DNA from: Pseudomonas lundensis
GTDB lineage: Bacteria > Pseudomonadota > Gammaproteobacteria > Pseudomonadales > Pseudomonadaceae
Reading direction: 5' to 3'
Length of the DNA: 64,000 nucleotides
NCBI RefSeq assembly: GCF_002269125.1
Contig: NZ_NQKI01000001.1
Coordinates: 248,001-312,000, forward strand
Of this stretch, positions 19,141 to 28,915 are shown in pieces; the stretch's first letter is position 1, and every line of letters starts with the position of its first letter. The notes beneath the pieces are model-generated. The model had not been told where the DNA came from. It worked only from the letters and a program-made list of their open reading frames with translations, and did no database searches. The position numbers and the translations under genes are program-made.

Positions 19141-19623
19141 TCATTGCTCCAGCACTTTGGCCGCGTCATCGAGTTCAAGTTCACTGAACACCTTCACGCC
19201 AGCCTGGCTCAGCAGCGCGGCCGTCACGCCCTGGCCTGCCACTTTAGTTGCGCTGAAACTGCCATCGTAGGTTAGCCGGTTGCCGCATGAAGGGCTGTTG
19301 GCCTTGAGAATAGCGACGCGAATACCGTGTTTCTCAACCAACGCCAGCGCTTGCCGGGCGCCAGAAACAAACGCCTCGGTGACATCTTCACCGTCTGTCG
19401 TTATGACCGGGACCTTACCGCTGAGGACTTCACTGCCTTGGCCACCCGGAATCTCGGCCGCAGCGCGCGGCGTGGGCAAGCCACCCGCAACCTCAGGGCA
19501 GAGTGCAATCACCCGGCCTTCAGCTTGCCACTGCATCAGTTGCGGGTACGGGCCGCTTGCACCTGCGTCATACCGCACGCGATGCCCCAACAAGCAGCGG
19601 CTGACCAGCACTTTTGGCTTCAC
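19141..19623 (-). CDS. DUF523 protein, TudS-like iron-sulfur desulfidase candidate
   Basis: A 160-aa single-domain DUF523 protein. Three conserved cysteines, Cys10 (SRCLLG), Cys42 (ALCPEV) and Cys113 (SPSCGN), match the three ligands of the [4Fe-4S] cluster described for thiouracil desulfidase TudS. The motif RYDAGAS is also kept. A sulfur-removing role on thiolated pyrimidines is possible from the family; the native substrate here is unknown. It overlaps the upstream oxygenase gene by 4 nt, so the two are probably cotranslated. Confidence 0.85.
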   Translation of the reverse strand: MKPKVLVSRCLLGHRVRYDAGASGPYPQLMQWQAEGRVIALCPEVAGGLPTPRAAAEIPGGQGSEVLSGKVPVITTDGEDVTEAFVSGARQALALVEKHGIRVAILKANSPSCGNRLTYDGSFSATKVAGQGVTAALLSQAGVKVFSELELDDAAKVLEQ

Positions 19624-20255
19624 AGCACGATCTCCGTGGGACGGCGCCGGAACCAGCCCGTCAACGACAAGCGGTCACGGGTTGCGGGCATGACTTCATG
19701 GGGGATTTCCCCCGAAAGGAACACCACCAGGCAGCCGCCCGTCGGCAGCACATCGTATTCGCCGCGGTCATTGAGGTACATGCGCAAGTGCCCACCATGT
19801 TCGGGCAACCATGCCTGATTGAGGTACACCACTGCCGACACCATACGTCGGTCGTCGTCGCGAAAGCGGTCCAGGTGCTTGAGGTAAAACGCGCCCGGCG
19901 GGTACATCGCGAAGTGGCTTTCGAAGTCCTCCAGGCCCAAAAAAAGCCTGCGGTTCATAGCGACTCGCAGGCTTTCCATCAAGCCAAGATAACTGTCACA
20001 GGCCAGCGCCTCTCCGGGCTCCAGCCATTGAATGTGGTCCCCGCGGATCCCCTCGCGGACTTCCTGGTTCAGCCCGCGCCCCACCGCAGCAGGGGTCAGT
20101 TCACCCTCAGCCGAACGTTTACGGCACTCAGCCGCCAGCTCAAGGGTCAAAGCCTCGGGCAGGAAGATATTTTGCTGTGACCATCCCTGTGCGTACAGGT
20201 CGTCGACAATGCGCAGTAACAGCGGGTGATCAGAGGATATTTGCATGGCGCGCAT
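19620..20255 (-). CDS. 2-oxoglutarate/Fe(II)-dependent oxygenase (prolyl-4-hydroxylase type)
   Basis: A roughly 211-aa double-stranded beta-helix oxygenase. The iron facial triad is visible as the HLD of YLKHLDRFRDD and the distal His of GEIPHEVMPA, followed by the 2-oxoglutarate-binding arginine of DRLSLTGWFRRRP. Such P4HA-like proteins hydroxylate protein or small-molecule targets; the substrate is unknown. Three in-frame ATGs (20264, 20255, 20246) lie within 18 bp and none has a convincing ribosome site, so the start is uncertain. The gene is upstream of and overlaps the DUF523 gene. Confidence 0.85.
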   Translation of the reverse strand: MRAMQISSDHPLLLRIVDDLYAQGWSQQNIFLPEALTLELAAECRKRSAEGELTPAAVGRGLNQEVREGIRGDHIQWLEPGEALACDSYLGLMESLRVAMNRRLFLGLEDFESHFAMYPPGAFYLKHLDRFRDDDRRMVSAVVYLNQAWLPEHGGHLRMYLNDRGEYDVLPTGGCLVVFLSGEIPHEVMPATRDRLSLTGWFRRRPTEIVL

Positions 20256-20407
20256 AGTATCCATACGTCTCAAAATCTGACAGAGCCATATAGCGGTGTT
20301 CCACGAAAAAATACCGCTCGCCCTTTAAAAGCCCTTTGGACTAGACGAATTCTCGACAAGTCCTACGCCACACCCGGACAATAGCGACTTGTTGACAGGA
20401 GTCCTTC

Positions 20408-21160
20408 ATGCGCCGCTTGGTTTTATCGTTGCTTATTTTTTGTTCATTACCCGCATGGTCAGACAGCCTGGATGATTTGTACAAGGTCGCTGGCTGGTCG
20501 GATCAACGTGCGCATTTCAATGACGCGCTGACGGCTGCCCAAGAGCGCTATCGCAGCAATTTGCCGCCCGCTGTGTATCAAGCACTGGTCAACAACAGCA
20601 GCCAGCGTTTCGACCCGCAAGCCATGGACGCGCGCGCCAAGGATCAGATGCGCAAAAACCTGACCGATCCAGCCCCCGCACTGGCTTTTTTCCAGTCCGG
20701 GTTGGGGCGCAAGATTGTCGCGGCCGAACTGCTGGCCACGCGTCGCGATCAATTGGCACAGCATGCCCAAGGTTTGCCCCGTATTGAAGCCAGCGCCACC
20801 CGCCAATTGCTGATTAACCATCTGTCCAACGCCTTGCCTGCCCGCGAAGCAGGGGCAGAAGTCAGCCTCGCGATTGCCGGTGTGGCGGCTGACAGCCTGA
20901 GTTCGATGATCCCGGGACTGCTCGGCGGCGGTCAGGCCCAGGGCATGCTCAACGGACAGCGCCAGCGGTTGATGGAACAGATCGGCGGCGAGTTGGATAA
21001 CACGTTGCTCTACGTTTATCGCGACTTGTCCGACCCCGAACTGGAAGAATTCGTCACCTTTGCTGAGTCGCCTGAAGGCAAAGCGTATTACCAGGCCGCC
21101 CTGAGCGCAGTGCGTGCGGGATTGGCGGTCGGGCAGAGCACCTCAAGCCTGGCGCCGTGA
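20408..21160 (+). CDS. Secreted DUF2059-like protein
   Basis: A 250-aa exported protein with a clear signal peptide (LVLSLLIFCSLPAWS-D) and a mature helical domain. The C-terminal part (YRDLSDPELEEFVTFAESPEGKAYYQAA, in pieces) is the DUF2059 hallmark of a short helix pair ending GKxY. No enzymatic motif. The ribosome site is ACAGGAG. It is convergent with the hydrolase gene, overlapping it by 18 nt. Confidence 0.82.
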   Translation: MRRLVLSLLIFCSLPAWSDSLDDLYKVAGWSDQRAHFNDALTAAQERYRSNLPPAVYQALVNNSSQRFDPQAMDARAKDQMRKNLTDPAPALAFFQSGLGRKIVAAELLATRRDQLAQHAQGLPRIEASATRQLLINHLSNALPAREAGAEVSLAIAGVAADSLSSMIPGLLGGGQAQGMLNGQRQRLMEQIGGELDNTLLYVYRDLSDPELEEFVTFAESPEGKAYYQAALSAVRAGLAVGQSTSSLAP

Positions 21161-22117
21161 GCTTACGGTCGACGCGTCGAAGTGCCGATCCAGAAACGCG
21201 AAATACCGCTCGCGTATTTCATCCGTTTCATTGGCCAAGTGATGGCGAGCGCCGGGTAGCAGCAACAGGTGCGGCTGCTGGAATTTGCTGTTGAGCACCT
21301 GCACGTTATGTCGCCAATCCACGGTTTTATCAGCGTCGCCCTGAATGATCAGCGGCTGACGCGCACAGGGCGGTGCGCTTTCAATGCGCGGGATCCAGCG
21401 GGCCAGCGCACCGACCCAAGCGGTAGGCAAACGCAGCGGCTGCAACGGGTCAGCCTGCAAGAACGGCATGAAATCGAGGTTGTTGGTGTTTTCGCTGAAA
21501 CGCCGGGCAATACCTTTGACGAATGGCCGCAGCAGGTAATAGCTGAATTTTGACCAATGCCAGTCCTTGGGCCGCACCAGCGGTGCCATCAATATCACCT
21601 GCCCTTGCGCCGGGCTGCTGTCGCCCTGACGCAGCAAATGATCCACCACGATCGCGCCACCGGTGCTTTGCCCGTACAAGTGCCACGGCTGGGGCAGCGA
21701 CAGTGACTGCGCCTCAATGAACAAGCCCTGCAAGGCTTCCTGATACTGATAAAAATCGCCAATGCTGGCCCGCTCGCCACTGGACAGGCCGTGCCCCGGC
21801 AAGTCGCAGGCAATCACCACAAAACCCCGGTCCAATCCCCATTCAATGACGTGACGGTACAACCCCATGTGGTCGTAAAAACCGTGTATCACAAACAGCG
21901 TGCCCACCGGCGTCGCCTCGGGCCACCACACTTGGCTGACCAGATCGTAGCCCGCGGCGCTGTAGCGCCCCAATTGACGCTTCACGGGGATGGCGCGATG
22001 GGGGAAGTCCAGCCCGTAAAAGCGCTGATACGCCAGTCCTTCTCTCGATATCGGGCCATCTGCGGCCAAGGGCTGCAAACTGGCGCGCAAGGTATCGGGG
22101 GAAAACGGGGCAGGCAT
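21143..22117 (-). CDS. Alpha/beta hydrolase (monoglyceride-lipase-like)
   Basis: A 324-aa serine hydrolase. The nucleophile is Ser151 in LYGQSTGG, the acid is Asp in IQGDADKTVDW and the base is His in LPGARHHLAN. An oxyanion segment VIHGFYDHMGLY and the DLPGHGLSSGER block match lysophospholipase/monoglyceride lipases (Hydrolase_4). There is no signal peptide, so it is probably cytoplasmic or membrane-peripheral. The 3' end overlaps the convergent DUF2059 gene. Confidence 0.88.
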   Translation of the reverse strand: MPAPFSPDTLRASLQPLAADGPISREGLAYQRFYGLDFPHRAIPVKRQLGRYSAAGYDLVSQVWWPEATPVGTLFVIHGFYDHMGLYRHVIEWGLDRGFVVIACDLPGHGLSSGERASIGDFYQYQEALQGLFIEAQSLSLPQPWHLYGQSTGGAIVVDHLLRQGDSSPAQGQVILMAPLVRPKDWHWSKFSYYLLRPFVKGIARRFSENTNNLDFMPFLQADPLQPLRLPTAWVGALARWIPRIESAPPCARQPLIIQGDADKTVDWRHNVQVLNSKFQQPHLLLLPGARHHLANETDEIRERYFAFLDRHFDASTVSSRRQA

Positions 22118-22226
22118 AAGGGGTTCCAGGCAGGGCGCGTGTGCGCAAAACAGGCTTTATAGACCGTCGATATTCATCTGTCAGGTCAAGCATGGCAAGC
22201 TACGCGGCCTTCGAGGACCTAATTTC

Positions 22227-22811
22227 ATGCCCGTGCCCACTTTCAAGACCCTGCTTGCCTGCGTGCTGACCCTTGTTTGCGCGGGCGGGTTATGGGCCGC
22301 TTATGACTGGTTTCAGGGACAGTACATTCGTCCCTTCAGCGATCAGACCGCGCTGTTCGCCGGGGATGTGTTGAGCCTGCCCGCCGAGCTGTCCGGGCCG
22401 GGGCCCATCCGCGTGGTGCATTTCTGGGACCCGGCGTGCCCGTGCAATGTCGGCAACCAGCAACACCTGAGCGAACTGTTAGCGCATTACGTGCCACTGG
22501 GCATCGCGTTCTATTCGGTGCAAAAGTCAGGCACGCAAGGCCAATTGCCCGACAGCCTCGGCGCGATCAAACCCCTCGCCCGACTGCCCGGCGCCGAACA
22601 CGTGAGCGCCAGCCCTGCCGTCGCTATCTGGGACCACAGTGGTCAGCTGGCGTACTTCGGCCCCTACAGCGAAGGGGCAACGTGCAACGCCAGCAACAGT
22701 TTTATCGAGCCGATCCTGCAAGCGCTGAGCGCCGGGCGCCCGGTCAAAGCCACTCACACCATGGCCGTGGGCTGTTATTGCCCGTGGCAGGCCGATCTCG
22801 TCGCGCCGTGA
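22227..22811 (+). CDS. Thioredoxin-fold DUF6436-type protein
   Basis: A 194-aa protein with an N-terminal helix (LLACVLTLVCAGGLWAAYDW) anchoring a periplasmic thioredoxin-like domain. The active-site-like motif is CPC (VHFWDPACPCNVGN) instead of the classical CxxC. Two more cysteine sites, TCNASNSF and GCYCPW, are near the C-terminus. This points to redox or metal handling, but the partner is unknown. It is 28 bp upstream of the acylase gene on the same strand, so they may share a transcript. Confidence 0.82.
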   Translation: MPVPTFKTLLACVLTLVCAGGLWAAYDWFQGQYIRPFSDQTALFAGDVLSLPAELSGPGPIRVVHFWDPACPCNVGNQQHLSELLAHYVPLGIAFYSVQKSGTQGQLPDSLGAIKPLARLPGAEHVSASPAVAIWDHSGQLAYFGPYSEGATCNASNSFIEPILQALSAGRPVKATHTMAVGCYCPWQADLVAP

Positions 22812-22839
22812 TGGCGTTTTAACGAACAGGAGTTCACCC

Positions 22840-25221
22840 ATGAAACGCCGTTTGACCGTTATTGCCCTCATCGTCGCCGCCGTGGCCGGGGGTGGTATCT
22901 GGTACGTGCAGAGCAAATTGCCCACGCGTCAGGGGCAGGTTGAACTGCCCACACTGCAAGAGCCCGTCAACGTGCGGTACGACGAACGCGGCGTGCCGCA
23001 TATTCGCGCGGGCAATCAGCTCGATATGTACCGGGCGCTAGGGTATGTGCAGGCACAGGATCGCCTGTTCCAGATGGAAATCATGCGCCGTCTGGCCCGG
23101 GGTGAGCTGGCCGAAGTGCTGGGTCCCAAATTGGTGGACACCGACAAGCTGTTTCGCAGCTTGCGCATTCGTGAGCGAGCGGCCAGTTATGTCAGTGAAC
23201 TGGACCCGCAATCCCCTGCGTGGCTGGCACTGCAAGCGTATCTGGACGGCATCAATCACTATCAGGCCACCCACGCTAAACCCGTGGAGTTCGACGTGCT
23301 GGGCATCACCCCGCGCGCGTTTACCGCCGAAGACACCCTCAGTGTCGCCGGCTACATGGCCTACAGCTTTGCCGCCGCCTTTCGTACCGAGCCCCTGCTG
23401 ACCTATGTGCGCGATCAATTGAGCAGCGATTATCTGAAGGTCTTTGACCTCGACTGGCAACCCAAAGGGGTTTTGCCCCCGGCCCTGGCAGCGAATGACT
23501 GGAAGACCCTCGGTGCACTGGCGCAGCTCAGCGACAGCGCCTTGAGTCAGGCCGGGTTGCCGCAATTTGAAGGCAGCAATGCCTGGGTCGTGTCAGGCAG
23601 ACGCACACAAAGCGGTAAGCCGCTGCTGGCAGGCGATCCGCACATTCGTTTTTCAGTGCCGTCTGTGTGGTATGAAGCGCAGCTGTCGGCCCCGGATTTC
23701 GACCTGTACGGCTATCACCAGGCGCTGGTGCCGTTCGCGTTTCTGGGCAACAACCGTGCGTTCGGCTGGAGCCTGACGATGTTCCAGAACGATGACCTGG
23801 ACTTGATCGCCGAAAAGACTAACCCCGCCAACCCGAATCAGGTCTGGTATCAGGGCCAATGGGTCGACATGACCCGAACCGAACAGGAAATTGCCGTCAA
23901 GGGCCAAGCCCCTGTGACGCTGGTGCTGCGCCAGTCGCCTCACGGGCCGATCATCAACGATGTATTGGGCGACATCGCAGGCAATACGCCCATCGCCATG
24001 TGGTGGGGCTTTCTGGAAACCAAAAACCCGATTCTGGAAGGTTTTTACCAGCTCAACCGCGCCGACACAGTCAGCAAAGCGCGCAAGGCAGCGACATACA
24101 TCCACGCGCCGGGGCTCAATGTGGTGTGGACCAATGCCAAAGGCGACATCGGCTGGTGGGCCGCCGCACAACTGCCCAAACGCCCGGCTGGGGTGAACCC
24201 GGCGTTCATTCTGGACGGCAGCACTTCGCAGGCCGATAAGCCCGGCTTTTACCCGTTCAGCGCCAACCCGCAGGAAGTGAACCCGCCACGCGGCTATATC
24301 GTGTCGGCCAACTTCCAGCCGGTGTCGCCCGCCGGCATTGAGATTGCGGGCTATTACAACCTGGCCGACCGCGGCCAGCAGCTCAATCGACAGCTAAGCG
24401 CCCCCGGCGTGAAGTGGAACCTGAAAAACAGTCAGGCACTGCAACTGGGCACCATCACAGGTTATGGGCAGCGTGTGCTCAAACCACTGCTGCCTGTACT
24501 GCGCAAGGTGGTGAGCGACCCGGCCGAGCTCAAGCTGGTGGAGCAACTGGCCCAGTGGCAGGGCGATTACCCGCTGGAATCGACCAGTGCAACGCTGTTC
24601 AATCAATTGCTGTTCAGCCTGGCCGATGCCGCGATGCAAGATGAGTTGGGCGATGCGTTCTTCGACATGCTGCTGACCACCCGATTGGTGGATGAGGCGC
24701 TACCTCGCCTGGTTGCCACTCCAAAATCGCCGTGGTGGGACAACCGCCACACACTGGCGCAAGAGTCGCGGGCCGACACGGTGCTGGTCGCGTGGCGAAA
24801 CAGCATCACTCAGCTCAAGGCAACCTTGGGGGACGATCCCGCGCACTGGCAGTGGGGACGGGCGCATACCCTGACCCACGAGCACCCGCTGGGCAAACAG
24901 AAGCCGCTGGACTGGCTGTTCAACGTCGGCCCGTTCGACGCGCCGGGAAGCCATGAAGTGCCCAATAACCTGTCGGCCAAACTCGGGCCGGCGCCGTGGC
25001 CGGTGAGTTACGGCCCGTCCACCCGGCGTTTGATCGACTTTGCAGACCCCACCCATACCCTGACCATCAACCCGGTGGGTCAGAGCGGAGTGCCGTTCGA
25101 TAAGCACTACAAGGATCAGGCGCAAAGCTTCATTGAAGGCCAGTACGACAAACCGTACCTGGAAGAGGCCGATGTGCAGCTCAACACCCGTAGCACCTTG
25201 CGTTTGATGCCCAAACTGTAG
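22840..25221 (+). CDS. Penicillin acylase family Ntn-hydrolase (HacB-like acylase)
   Basis: A 793-aa precursor exported by an N-terminal signal/anchor (LTVIALIVAAVAGGGIWYV). The family autocatalytically cuts before the nucleophile, here Ser246 in FEGSNAWVVSG, giving alpha and beta chains. The alpha-chain block LGYVQAQDRLFQMEIMRRL and beta-chain NNRAFGWSLTMFQNDD are typical. Its length and N-terminus are close to the pseudomonad HacB/PA0305 group, which degrades long-chain N-acyl-homoserine lactones. Whether this protein acts on quorum signals, beta-lactams or other amides cannot be told from sequence. Confidence 0.88.
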   Translation: MKRRLTVIALIVAAVAGGGIWYVQSKLPTRQGQVELPTLQEPVNVRYDERGVPHIRAGNQLDMYRALGYVQAQDRLFQMEIMRRLARGELAEVLGPKLVDTDKLFRSLRIRERAASYVSELDPQSPAWLALQAYLDGINHYQATHAKPVEFDVLGITPRAFTAEDTLSVAGYMAYSFAAAFRTEPLLTYVRDQLSSDYLKVFDLDWQPKGVLPPALAANDWKTLGALAQLSDSALSQAGLPQFEGSNAWVVSGRRTQSGKPLLAGDPHIRFSVPSVWYEAQLSAPDFDLYGYHQALVPFAFLGNNRAFGWSLTMFQNDDLDLIAEKTNPANPNQVWYQGQWVDMTRTEQEIAVKGQAPVTLVLRQSPHGPIINDVLGDIAGNTPIAMWWGFLETKNPILEGFYQLNRADTVSKARKAATYIHAPGLNVVWTNAKGDIGWWAAAQLPKRPAGVNPAFILDGSTSQADKPGFYPFSANPQEVNPPRGYIVSANFQPVSPAGIEIAGYYNLADRGQQLNRQLSAPGVKWNLKNSQALQLGTITGYGQRVLKPLLPVLRKVVSDPAELKLVEQLAQWQGDYPLESTSATLFNQLLFSLADAAMQDELGDAFFDMLLTTRLVDEALPRLVATPKSPWWDNRHTLAQESRADTVLVAWRNSITQLKATLGDDPAHWQWGRAHTLTHEHPLGKQKPLDWLFNVGPFDAPGSHEVPNNLSAKLGPAPWPVSYGPSTRRLIDFADPTHTLTINPVGQSGVPFDKHYKDQAQSFIEGQYDKPYLEEADVQLNTRSTLRLMPKL

Positions 25222-25239
25222 GGACGGGCCTGCACAGGG

Positions 25240-26130
25240 TCAGGCCAGTGCGTAGTTGAGGACGATGCCGACGAAGATCGCCAACCCTGCCCAGTGATTG
25301 TGCAGGAAGGCTTTGAAACAGCGCTGCGGATCGCGGTCGCGGGTGTACCAGAACTCCCACACGAAGCAGCCCGCAGCCACCAGCAGGCCCAGGTGGAACC
25401 AGCCGCCCAGATCAAAGTGCGTGCCGGCCAGCAACAAGCAACCCAGCGCCAGGCCCTGCAGGCTGAGGTTGATCACGCGATCGGCATCACCGAACAGGAT
25501 GGCGGTGGATTTGACGCCGATTTTCAAGTCGTCTTCGCGGTCAGTCATGGCGTAGTAGGTGTCATAGGCCACGGTCCAGAGCAGGTTAGCGATGTACAGC
25601 AGCCATGCCGCTGCGGGCAGGCTGCCGGTTTCGGCGGTGAACGCCATCGGCATTCCCCACGAGAAGGCAGCGCCCAGCACCACTTGCGGGTAATAGGTGT
25701 AGCGCTTCATGAATGGGTAACTGGCTGCCAACGCCAGGCCCCCGAAAGACAGCCAAATGGTGGGCGCATTGGTGCACAGCACCAGCAGGAAACTGATCCC
25801 CATCAGCAGGGCAAAAAATACCAATGCTTCTTTACTGCTGATTTTTCCGCTCACCAAAGGGCGTTGTTCAGTGCGCTTGACGTGGCCGTCGACCTTGCGG
25901 TCCGCAAAATCGTTAATCACACAGCCTCCGGCACGGGTCAGGATGACGCCGAAGACGAAGATCAGCAGGTTGCTTAGCGAAGGCACACCTTTAGCCGCAA
26001 TCCACAGCGCCCACAGGGTTGGCCACAGCAGCAGATAAATGCCGATAGGCTTGTCCATGCGTGTCAGCTGGATGAAGTCCCATGCGCGGGGGTTCAGGCG
26101 ATTAAGTGATTTGAGCAAACGCACGTACAT
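25240..26130 (-). CDS. ubiA: 4-hydroxybenzoate octaprenyltransferase UbiA
   Basis: A 296-aa polytopic prenyltransferase that attaches the polyprenyl tail to 4-hydroxybenzoate in ubiquinone synthesis. Both Asp-rich motifs are seen: [15 protein letters not shown] and [18 protein letters not shown] chose ATG 26130 (MYVRLLKSL), which shares one base with the ubiC stop (TGATG), so translation is coupled. It is convergent with the acylase gene, 18 bp away. Confidence 0.96.
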   Translation of the reverse strand: MYVRLLKSLNRLNPRAWDFIQLTRMDKPIGIYLLLWPTLWALWIAAKGVPSLSNLLIFVFGVILTRAGGCVINDFADRKVDGHVKRTEQRPLVSGKISSKEALVFFALLMGISFLLVLCTNAPTIWLSFGGLALAASYPFMKRYTYYPQVVLGAAFSWGMPMAFTAETGSLPAAAWLLYIANLLWTVAYDTYYAMTDREDDLKIGVKSTAILFGDADRVINLSLQGLALGCLLLAGTHFDLGGWFHLGLLVAAGCFVWEFWYTRDRDPQRCFKAFLHNHWAGLAIFVGIVLNYALA

Positions 26131-26684
26131 CAGTTGTTCTCCGGCCGGGCACACACAGCAGCCCACAGGTTGGGTAAAAACACTTCAGCCACCAGCACGC
26201 TCAACGACCCGCGCACAAAGCGTGAGCGCCGCCCCCACAGGTTGTCGGCCCGGTCAGCGTCCGGCAGCCAGTCCCGCGGGTAACGGCACACCTGCAACGG
26301 GCCTCGCTCGAACGCCTGATCGCTGAACAACAACTCGCCCAGCGAACGCGTACCCAGCGCGTCCATATTCAAACCACCCGCTTCAAGCGCGGACTTGGAA
26401 GCCACACTGCGGGCAAACACCCACGGCAGGTGATACCCGCGCAAATACACTTCGCGCACCCAACCCAGGCTGGCAGCCGGCAGCCCCAGTGCGCGGCATT
26501 CGTCCTCGCGCAGGGTTTGCCACCCTTCATACAGCGGCAACACACTGAAGTGGTTATTCGACAGCGCGGTGAGGCGGCGGGTCAGGGAGCCTTCATCGAA
26601 CAACCAGTCGAGGGTGAGGGCGTCGGGCAGGGCGCCGAGCTGGCTTTGTTCACGCCAGACGGGGGAGATCAACGGGGAAGTCAT
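26130..26684 (-). CDS. ubiC: Chorismate pyruvate-lyase UbiC
   Basis: A 184-aa enzyme that makes 4-hydroxybenzoate from chorismate, supplying the substrate for the adjacent UbiA. Conserved elements are REVYLRG with the binding arginine, PWVFARSV and the C-terminal ARRS-like WGRRSRF block that precedes EVFLP. The start ATG 26684 (MTSPL) is preferred over an in-frame codon 9 nt upstream. The ubiC-ubiA order and one-base overlap are typical. Confidence 0.94.
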   Translation of the reverse strand: MTSPLISPVWREQSQLGALPDALTLDWLFDEGSLTRRLTALSNNHFSVLPLYEGWQTLREDECRALGLPAASLGWVREVYLRGYHLPWVFARSVASKSALEAGGLNMDALGTRSLGELLFSDQAFERGPLQVCRYPRDWLPDADRADNLWGRRSRFVRGSLSVLVAEVFLPNLWAAVCARPENN

Positions 26685-26893
26685 GTGCGGCACAGTCGGT
26701 CATAATTGGCAGCCATTGAGGGCGCCGAGCTTATCACGCTGCCCCATGCCTGAGCGCTTGAGTACCGATTGGCAGCAAACAGGCTTGCATCTGCCGCGTT
26801 CGATCAGTACAAAACGCCCTGATTTCACCAAGCACCACGCGCCGTTCTTAAAAAACCGTGGGCTTGCCAAAGCCTGAACCCAAGGAAATACCC

Positions 26894-27061
26894 ATGAAAA
26901 AGTGGCAATGCATTGTCTGTGGACTGATTTATAACGAAGCCGACGGCTGGCCGGATGACGGCATCGCCCCCGGCACGCTGTGGCAGGACGTGCCTGAAGA
27001 CTGGCTATGCCCGGACTGCGGCGTCGGCAAGATGGATTTCGAAATGATCGAAATCAACTAA
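26894..27061 (+). CDS. rubA: Rubredoxin
   Basis: A 55-aa electron carrier with a single Fe(SCys)4 site formed by Cys6-x2-Cys9 (CIVCG) and Cys39-x2-Cys42 (CPDCG). The aromatic core residues and the DGIAPGT turn are present. The start at MKKWQC follows AAGGAAAT; the upstream in-frame ATG would add 12 residues not found in the family. It passes electrons from the reductase encoded 33 bp downstream, classically to alkane hydroxylases, none of which is in the window. Confidence 0.96.
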   Translation: MKKWQCIVCGLIYNEADGWPDDGIAPGTLWQDVPEDWLCPDCGVGKMDFEMIEIN

Positions 27062-27094
27062 ACACTTTTGAGTTTCACCCCTATGGAGAATGGA

Positions 27095-28243
27095 ATGAAC
27101 GCACCTGTCGTGATCGTGGGCACCGGGCTGGCCGGCTACAACCTGGCCCGTGAGTTTCGCAAACTGGACAGCGAAACGCCGCTGTTGTTAATCACGGCCG
27201 ATGACGGGCGTTCCTACTCCAAACCCATGCTCTCCACCGGCTTTGGCAAAAACAAGGAAGCCGACGGCCTGAGCATGGCCACGCCGGGCGCGATGGCCGA
27301 GCAACTCAAAGCCGAAGTGCGCACCCACACGCGCATCAGCGGCATCGATCCCGGCCATAAACAATTGTGGATCGGCGAAGAAGCCGTCCCGTATCGCGAC
27401 CTGATTTTGGCGTGGGGCGCGCAGACGGTGCAGGTGCCGGTGGAAGGCGACGCTCAGGACGCGATTTTTCCGATCAACGACCTGGAAGACTACGCACGGT
27501 TTCGCGCAGCGGCTGCGGGCAAGCGCCGTGTGCTGATATTGGGCGCAGGTTTGATTGGCTGCGAATTCGCCAATGACCTGATCGCTGGCGGCTATGACGT
27601 GGAGCTGGTTGCCCCGTGCGAACAGATCATGCCCACCCTGCTGCACCCGGCCGCCGCGACAGCGGTGCAATCGGCCCTTGAAGGGCTCGGCGCACGTTTC
27701 CATCTCGGGCCGGTGCTGACCCGTCTGCAACGGACGCAGGAGGGGCTACAAGCGCATCTGTCGGACGGAAGCGTCATCCCGTGCGACGTAGTGGTGTCCG
27801 CCATTGGTTTGCGACCACGCATCGACGTGGCCGCTGCTGCCGGGATCCGTGTCAATCGCGGGATCGAAGTGGATCGCCTGCTGAAAACCTCCCACGCCAA
27901 CATTTTCGCGCTCGGGGACTGCGCCGAGGTGGAAGGGCTGAGCTTGCTGTACGTAATGCCTTTGATGAGCTGCGCCCGCGCGCTCGCGCAAACGCTGGCG
28001 GGCAACCCGACGGCTGTCAGCTATGGCGCGATGCCGATCACGGTCAAAACGCCAGTGTGCCCCTTGGTCGTATCACCCGTCCCTCGAGGCCACGAAGGGG
28101 TTTGGTCCGTTGAAGGCGCTGGCGCCGATATCAAAGCGCTGTGCCGCGATGCTGATGGCAAATTGCTGGGTTATGCACTGACGGGTGAAGCCGTCCGCGA
28201 GAAATTGGCGCTTAACAAAGAGCTGCCTGCACTTTTGGCGTAA
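27095..28243 (+). CDS. Rubredoxin-NAD(+) reductase
   Basis: A 382-aa FAD flavoprotein with two Rossmann sites: the FAD motif [16 protein letters not shown] near the N-terminus and the NADH motif [16 protein letters not shown] around 147-162. The second FAD element [12 protein letters not shown] is at about 271-282. It reduces the rubredoxin encoded just upstream. I chose ATG 27095 because a GGAG site lies 8 nt before it. The order rubredoxin-reductase-HU is the standard pseudomonad arrangement. Confidence 0.94.
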   Translation: MNAPVVIVGTGLAGYNLAREFRKLDSETPLLLITADDGRSYSKPMLSTGFGKNKEADGLSMATPGAMAEQLKAEVRTHTRISGIDPGHKQLWIGEEAVPYRDLILAWGAQTVQVPVEGDAQDAIFPINDLEDYARFRAAAAGKRRVLILGAGLIGCEFANDLIAGGYDVELVAPCEQIMPTLLHPAAATAVQSALEGLGARFHLGPVLTRLQRTQEGLQAHLSDGSVIPCDVVVSAIGLRPRIDVAAAAGIRVNRGIEVDRLLKTSHANIFALGDCAEVEGLSLLYVMPLMSCARALAQTLAGNPTAVSYGAMPITVKTPVCPLVVSPVPRGHEGVWSVEGAGADIKALCRDADGKLLGYALTGEAVREKLALNKELPALLA

Positions 28244-28432
28244 ATGCTGCGAATTCTGTCGTATATGCCTTTGCCTTAAGGCAACAAAGGCCGGATCGAT
28301 GCTGGCGTCGGCTTTTGCCGCATGCCATTCTCACACCGGTCTGCCGCAGCGTAGAGCCTGCGGCGCCTTAGGCGTTGCTCCACAGAGAGCAGCACGGACA
28401 TAACAACAAAAAACCGTCAAAGAGGCTTCATC

Positions 28433-28708
28433 ATGCGTAAACCAGATCTCGCCGCCGCCATCGCTGAAAAGGCTGACCTCACCAAAGAACAAGCCAACCG
28501 CGTCCTGAATGCAGTACTGGAAGAAATCACCCAGGCCCTGCACCGCAAAGACAGCGTCACGCTCGTGGGCTTCGGCACCTTTATCCAGCGTCATCGCGGC
28601 GCTCGTACCGGCCAAAACCCGCAAACGGGTCAGCCGGTTACGATCAAGGCCAGCAACACCGTTGCGTTCAAGCCTGGCAAATTCCTGAAAGACAGCGTCA
28701 ACCCTTAG
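28433..28708 (+). CDS. hupA: HU family nucleoid protein
   Basis: A 91-aa histone-like protein. The helical dimer region (residues 1-40) is followed by the beta-arm with GFGTFIQRHRGARTGQNPQTG and the intercalating proline in that NPQTG turn. HU dimers bend and compact DNA. Pseudomonads have several HU paralogues; the position downstream of the rubredoxin reductase suggests the HupA/HU-alpha type, which is the basis of the symbol. The 189-bp gap before it presumably carries its own promoter. Confidence 0.9.
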   Translation: MRKPDLAAAIAEKADLTKEQANRVLNAVLEEITQALHRKDSVTLVGFGTFIQRHRGARTGQNPQTGQPVTIKASNTVAFKPGKFLKDSVNP

Positions 28709-28915
28709 TCTTCGCCCGGCCATTCGCTGCACCTGGCCATGAAGAATGGGCACGCTGGCCCGGCCAGTCGCCCATTCTTGATAGACAATGAGACAATCGT
28801 GCGGCCATAAGTGGCAAAAAATCGCCTATCTACGCCTATCCCTATAGATTTATGGCGTTCTCTGAGCAAATCGCTACACTGCGCCGGCCATTTATTTTTC
28901 CCTGAGGCCGCGTAG

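Noticed and set aside
28244..28432. Palindrome TTGCCTTAAGGCAA after the rubredoxin reductase as a terminator
   Set aside because: The stem is short and has no T-run, so I did not list it as a terminator.
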